A DNA stretch of 16,524 nt from positions 1-16,524 of the forward strand of contig CABURZ010000022.1 in assembly GCA_902494065.1 (NCBI GenBank). Reading direction: 5' to 3'. Under the pieces are notes generated by a model that saw nothing but the letters and a program-made list of their open reading frames with translations, ran no database searches and was not told where the DNA came from. The stretch is from an uncultured Sneathia sp. Lineage in GTDB: Bacteria; Fusobacteriota; Fusobacteriia; Fusobacteriales; Leptotrichiaceae. The position numbers and the translations under genes were made by a program. Of the stretch, positions 15,257-16,524 are shown piece after piece. The stretch's first letter is position 1. Each line of letters opens with the position of its first letter.

Positions 15257-16339
15257 CTATTTTATAATTTCATCAATTGATCCTCCGCCTATGCAAACGT
15301 TACCCAGATACCCTACAACAATTTGTCCTAAAGTTACTGCTCTTTGAGGCTCATCAAATATAACTTCTAATCGACCATCATTTAGCTTATTCATCACTGC
15401 ACTTACATCTTTTTGTCTATATCTAAACTTAACAGTACATCTTAGTGGGAAACTAACTAATTGTTCATTTATCACATTAAACTCATTACATATTAGCCCT
15501 TTTGAATATAGAATGCTTGTATCTCCTTGTGATACAACTAATTCATTAGTTTCTAAGTTTTTATATGCTACAAAGTATGGTTGTCCATTACCTTCTTTAC
15601 TATTACCTATACCTATTCCTTTTCTTTGTCCTATTGTATAATACATAAGACCGTTATGTTTCCCTAAAATTTTTCCATTTACATCAACAATATTTCCACT
15701 TTTTGATGGAAGATATTGACTTAAAAATTTATTAAAATCTCTTTCTCCTATAAAACAAATTCCTGTACTATCTTTCTTATTTGCTGTCTTTAAATTATAT
15801 TTTTTTGCAATTTCACGTATAGTAGGCTTTTCATAATCACCTAATGGAAATAGGACTTTTTCTAATTGATCTTTAGATAATTCTGATAAAAAATATGATT
15901 GATCTTTATTATCATCTATTCCTCTTAAAAGAATTGCACCTTTATCACTATGTATAACCTTTGCATAATGCCCTGTTGCAACATAATCTGCTCCAAGACT
16001 CATTGCGTAGTCTAAAAAGGCTTTAAACTTAATTTCTTTATTACACATAACATCAGGATTAGGAGTTCTTCCTTTTCTGTATTCATCTAAGAAATATTCA
16101 AAGACTCTATCCCAATACTCTTTAACAAAGTTTACAGAAAAACAAGGTATTCCTATAGAATTTGCAACTTCTTGTGCATCAAGATAGTCTTTTTCACTTG
16201 TACAAATTCCATTATCATCTTTTTCTTCCCAATTTTTCATGAAAACACCAATAACATCAAAGCCTTGCTGTTTTAATAGAAGAGCCGCAACTGATGAATC
16301 AACTCCACCACTCATACCAACTACAACTTTTTTATTCAT
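15257..16339 (-). CDS. mnmA: tRNA 2-thiouridine(34) synthase MnmA
   Basis: MnmA activates U34 of Lys, Glu and Gln tRNAs with ATP and installs sulfur from a persulfide relay, supporting accurate decoding. The 360-residue protein shows the PP-loop 'GMSGGVDSS' (8-16), the Asp/Cys pair in 'NPDVMCNKEIKF' (Asp96, Cys99), 'ATGHYAK' and the second catalytic cysteine in 'STGICFIGERDF' (Cys195), followed by the C-terminal barrel domains. I place the start at the ATG 16339, 6 bases after GGAG. An upstream in-frame TTG (16351) would overlap that ribosome-binding site and add four residues. It is the first gene of the minus-strand unit, about 30 bases downstream of a near-consensus promoter. Confidence 0.96.
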   Translation of the reverse strand: MNKKVVVGMSGGVDSSVAALLLKQQGFDVIGVFMKNWEEKDDNGICTSEKDYLDAQEVANSIGIPCFSVNFVKEYWDRVFEYFLDEYRKGRTPNPDVMCNKEIKFKAFLDYAMSLGADYVATGHYAKVIHSDKGAILLRGIDDNKDQSYFLSELSKDQLEKVLFPLGDYEKPTIREIAKKYNLKTANKKDSTGICFIGERDFNKFLSQYLPSKSGNIVDVNGKILGKHNGLMYYTIGQRKGIGIGNSKEGNGQPYFVAYKNLETNELVVSQGDTSILYSKGLICNEFNVINEQLVSFPLRCTVKFRYRQKDVSAVMNKLNDGRLEVIFDEPQRAVTLGQIVVGYLGNVCIGGGSIDEIIK

Positions 16340-16368
16340 ACATTTCTCCAACAGTCTTTTTTACTTTT

Positions 16369-16397
16369 ATTATACTACATTTAATAAATTATGACAA
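16369..16397 (-). promoter_or_regulatory. Promoter of the mnmA-led transcription unit
   Basis: On the minus strand, TTGTCA (16397-16392) is separated by exactly 17 bases from a perfect TATAAT (16374-16369). Transcription would start near 16362, giving a short leader of about 22 bases before the mnmA ATG. It is the only promoter of this quality seen ahead of the roughly 15-kb series of closely packed minus-strand genes. Confidence 0.85.
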
Positions 16398-16405
16398 TTC
16401 AAAAA

Positions 16406-16524
16406 GGGACTATTGCAAATTTAAAAAGTGATAGTCAAAAGTAAAGAAAAAGGTGTCAAATTAAAATTTGGCACTTTTTTTCATAAAAAAAGAAAGGTTC
16501 ATCCATTAAAAATGTTAGCTATCA
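16406..16524. other. Possible insertion-sequence end (right edge of window)
   Basis: GGGACTATTGCAAATTT at 16406-16422 resembles, from memory, the terminal repeats of IS1182-like elements, whose ends often read TTTGCAA(C/T)AGTCCC. Inside it lie a terminator and then the possible tail of a minus-strand reading frame, the arrangement expected for the 3' end of a transposase gene. The element itself is outside the window, so this is only a suggestion. No complete gene is visible between 16340 and the end. Confidence 0.25.
16453..16481. terminator. Bidirectional rho-independent terminator
   Basis: A 10-bp inverted repeat (16453-16462 with 16465-16474, one G-T pair, two-base loop) is followed by seven T on the plus strand and preceded by five A, which gives a T-run on the minus strand. 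It lies upstream of the mnmA promoter. It could end a gene entering from the right; on the minus strand the last visible codons of such a frame could be ...IANIFNG followed by TGA at 16499-16501. Confidence 0.8.

Noticed and set aside
16340..16351. mnmA start at TTG 16351
   Set aside because: The TTG overlaps the GGAG ribosome-binding site, while the ATG at 16339 is ideally spaced and begins the conserved MNKKVVVGMSGG segment.
16408..16436. Inverted repeat GACTAT...ATAGTC upstream of the mnmA promoter as an operator
   Set aside because: Only six pairs with a 17-base loop in AT-rich DNA; it also overlaps the possible IS end, which explains the sequence equally well.

Overview
The window is about 16.5 kb of very AT-rich DNA. 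The standard bacterial code is in use: TGG for Trp, and TAA, TAG and TGA as stops. An exported beta-barrel protein with an autotransporter-like C-terminus points to an outer membrane. Together with the base composition and the overall character of the proteins, this suggests a host-associated Fusobacteriota member of the Leptotrichiaceae (Sneathia, Streptobacillus or Leptotrichia type). The genus is inferred, not proven.

Layout. At the left end, an adenine tract of at least 18 bases (1-18) precedes a plus-strand outer-membrane protein gene (59-1372), which ends in a hairpin terminator. Everything else reads leftward on the minus strand. It looks like one long transcription unit starting at a near-consensus promoter (16369-16397). 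In transcription order the genes are: mnmA (tRNA 2-thiolation), a large TPR/TolB-like protein, a small membrane protein, a compact alanine racemase, rsmB (16S rRNA m5C methylation), a CCA-adding enzyme fused to a Nudix domain, a SPOUT RNA methyltransferase of the TM1570 type, a DhaM-type PTS phosphocarrier, another membrane protein, rimM, trmD, an exported ankyrin protein, ptsI, a wrecked type II restriction-modification locus, a DJ-1/PfpI protein, and a formate/nitrite-family channel gene with an in-frame stop. Gaps between genes are at most about 17 bases and many genes overlap. At the right end a bidirectional hairpin (16453-16481) insulates the unit from whatever lies beyond, possibly an insertion sequence.

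How the genes fit together. The core of the unit is RNA maturation: five RNA-modifying or RNA-finishing enzymes (MnmA, RsmB, CCA enzyme, SPOUT, TrmD) plus the 30S assembly factor RimM. PTS phosphotransfer (Enzyme I and DhaM-like IIA) and cell-wall D-alanine supply (Alr) are interleaved with it. The distal 2.6 kb behaves as an accessory tail and is decaying. The C5-methyltransferase has a nonsense codon, a frameshift at an A8 tract, and an apparent deletion joining it to the last third of a HpaII-like restriction enzyme. The FNT channel has a UGA at codon 43. In both genes the UGA falls where glycine is expected.

The most notable points are the restriction-modification scar, the paired UGA lesions, the A-tract placed to change promoter spacing for the surface protein, the CCA-Nudix fusion, and the uncharacterised TPR/TolB-like protein. 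No rRNA, tRNA, CRISPR array or replication origin was seen.
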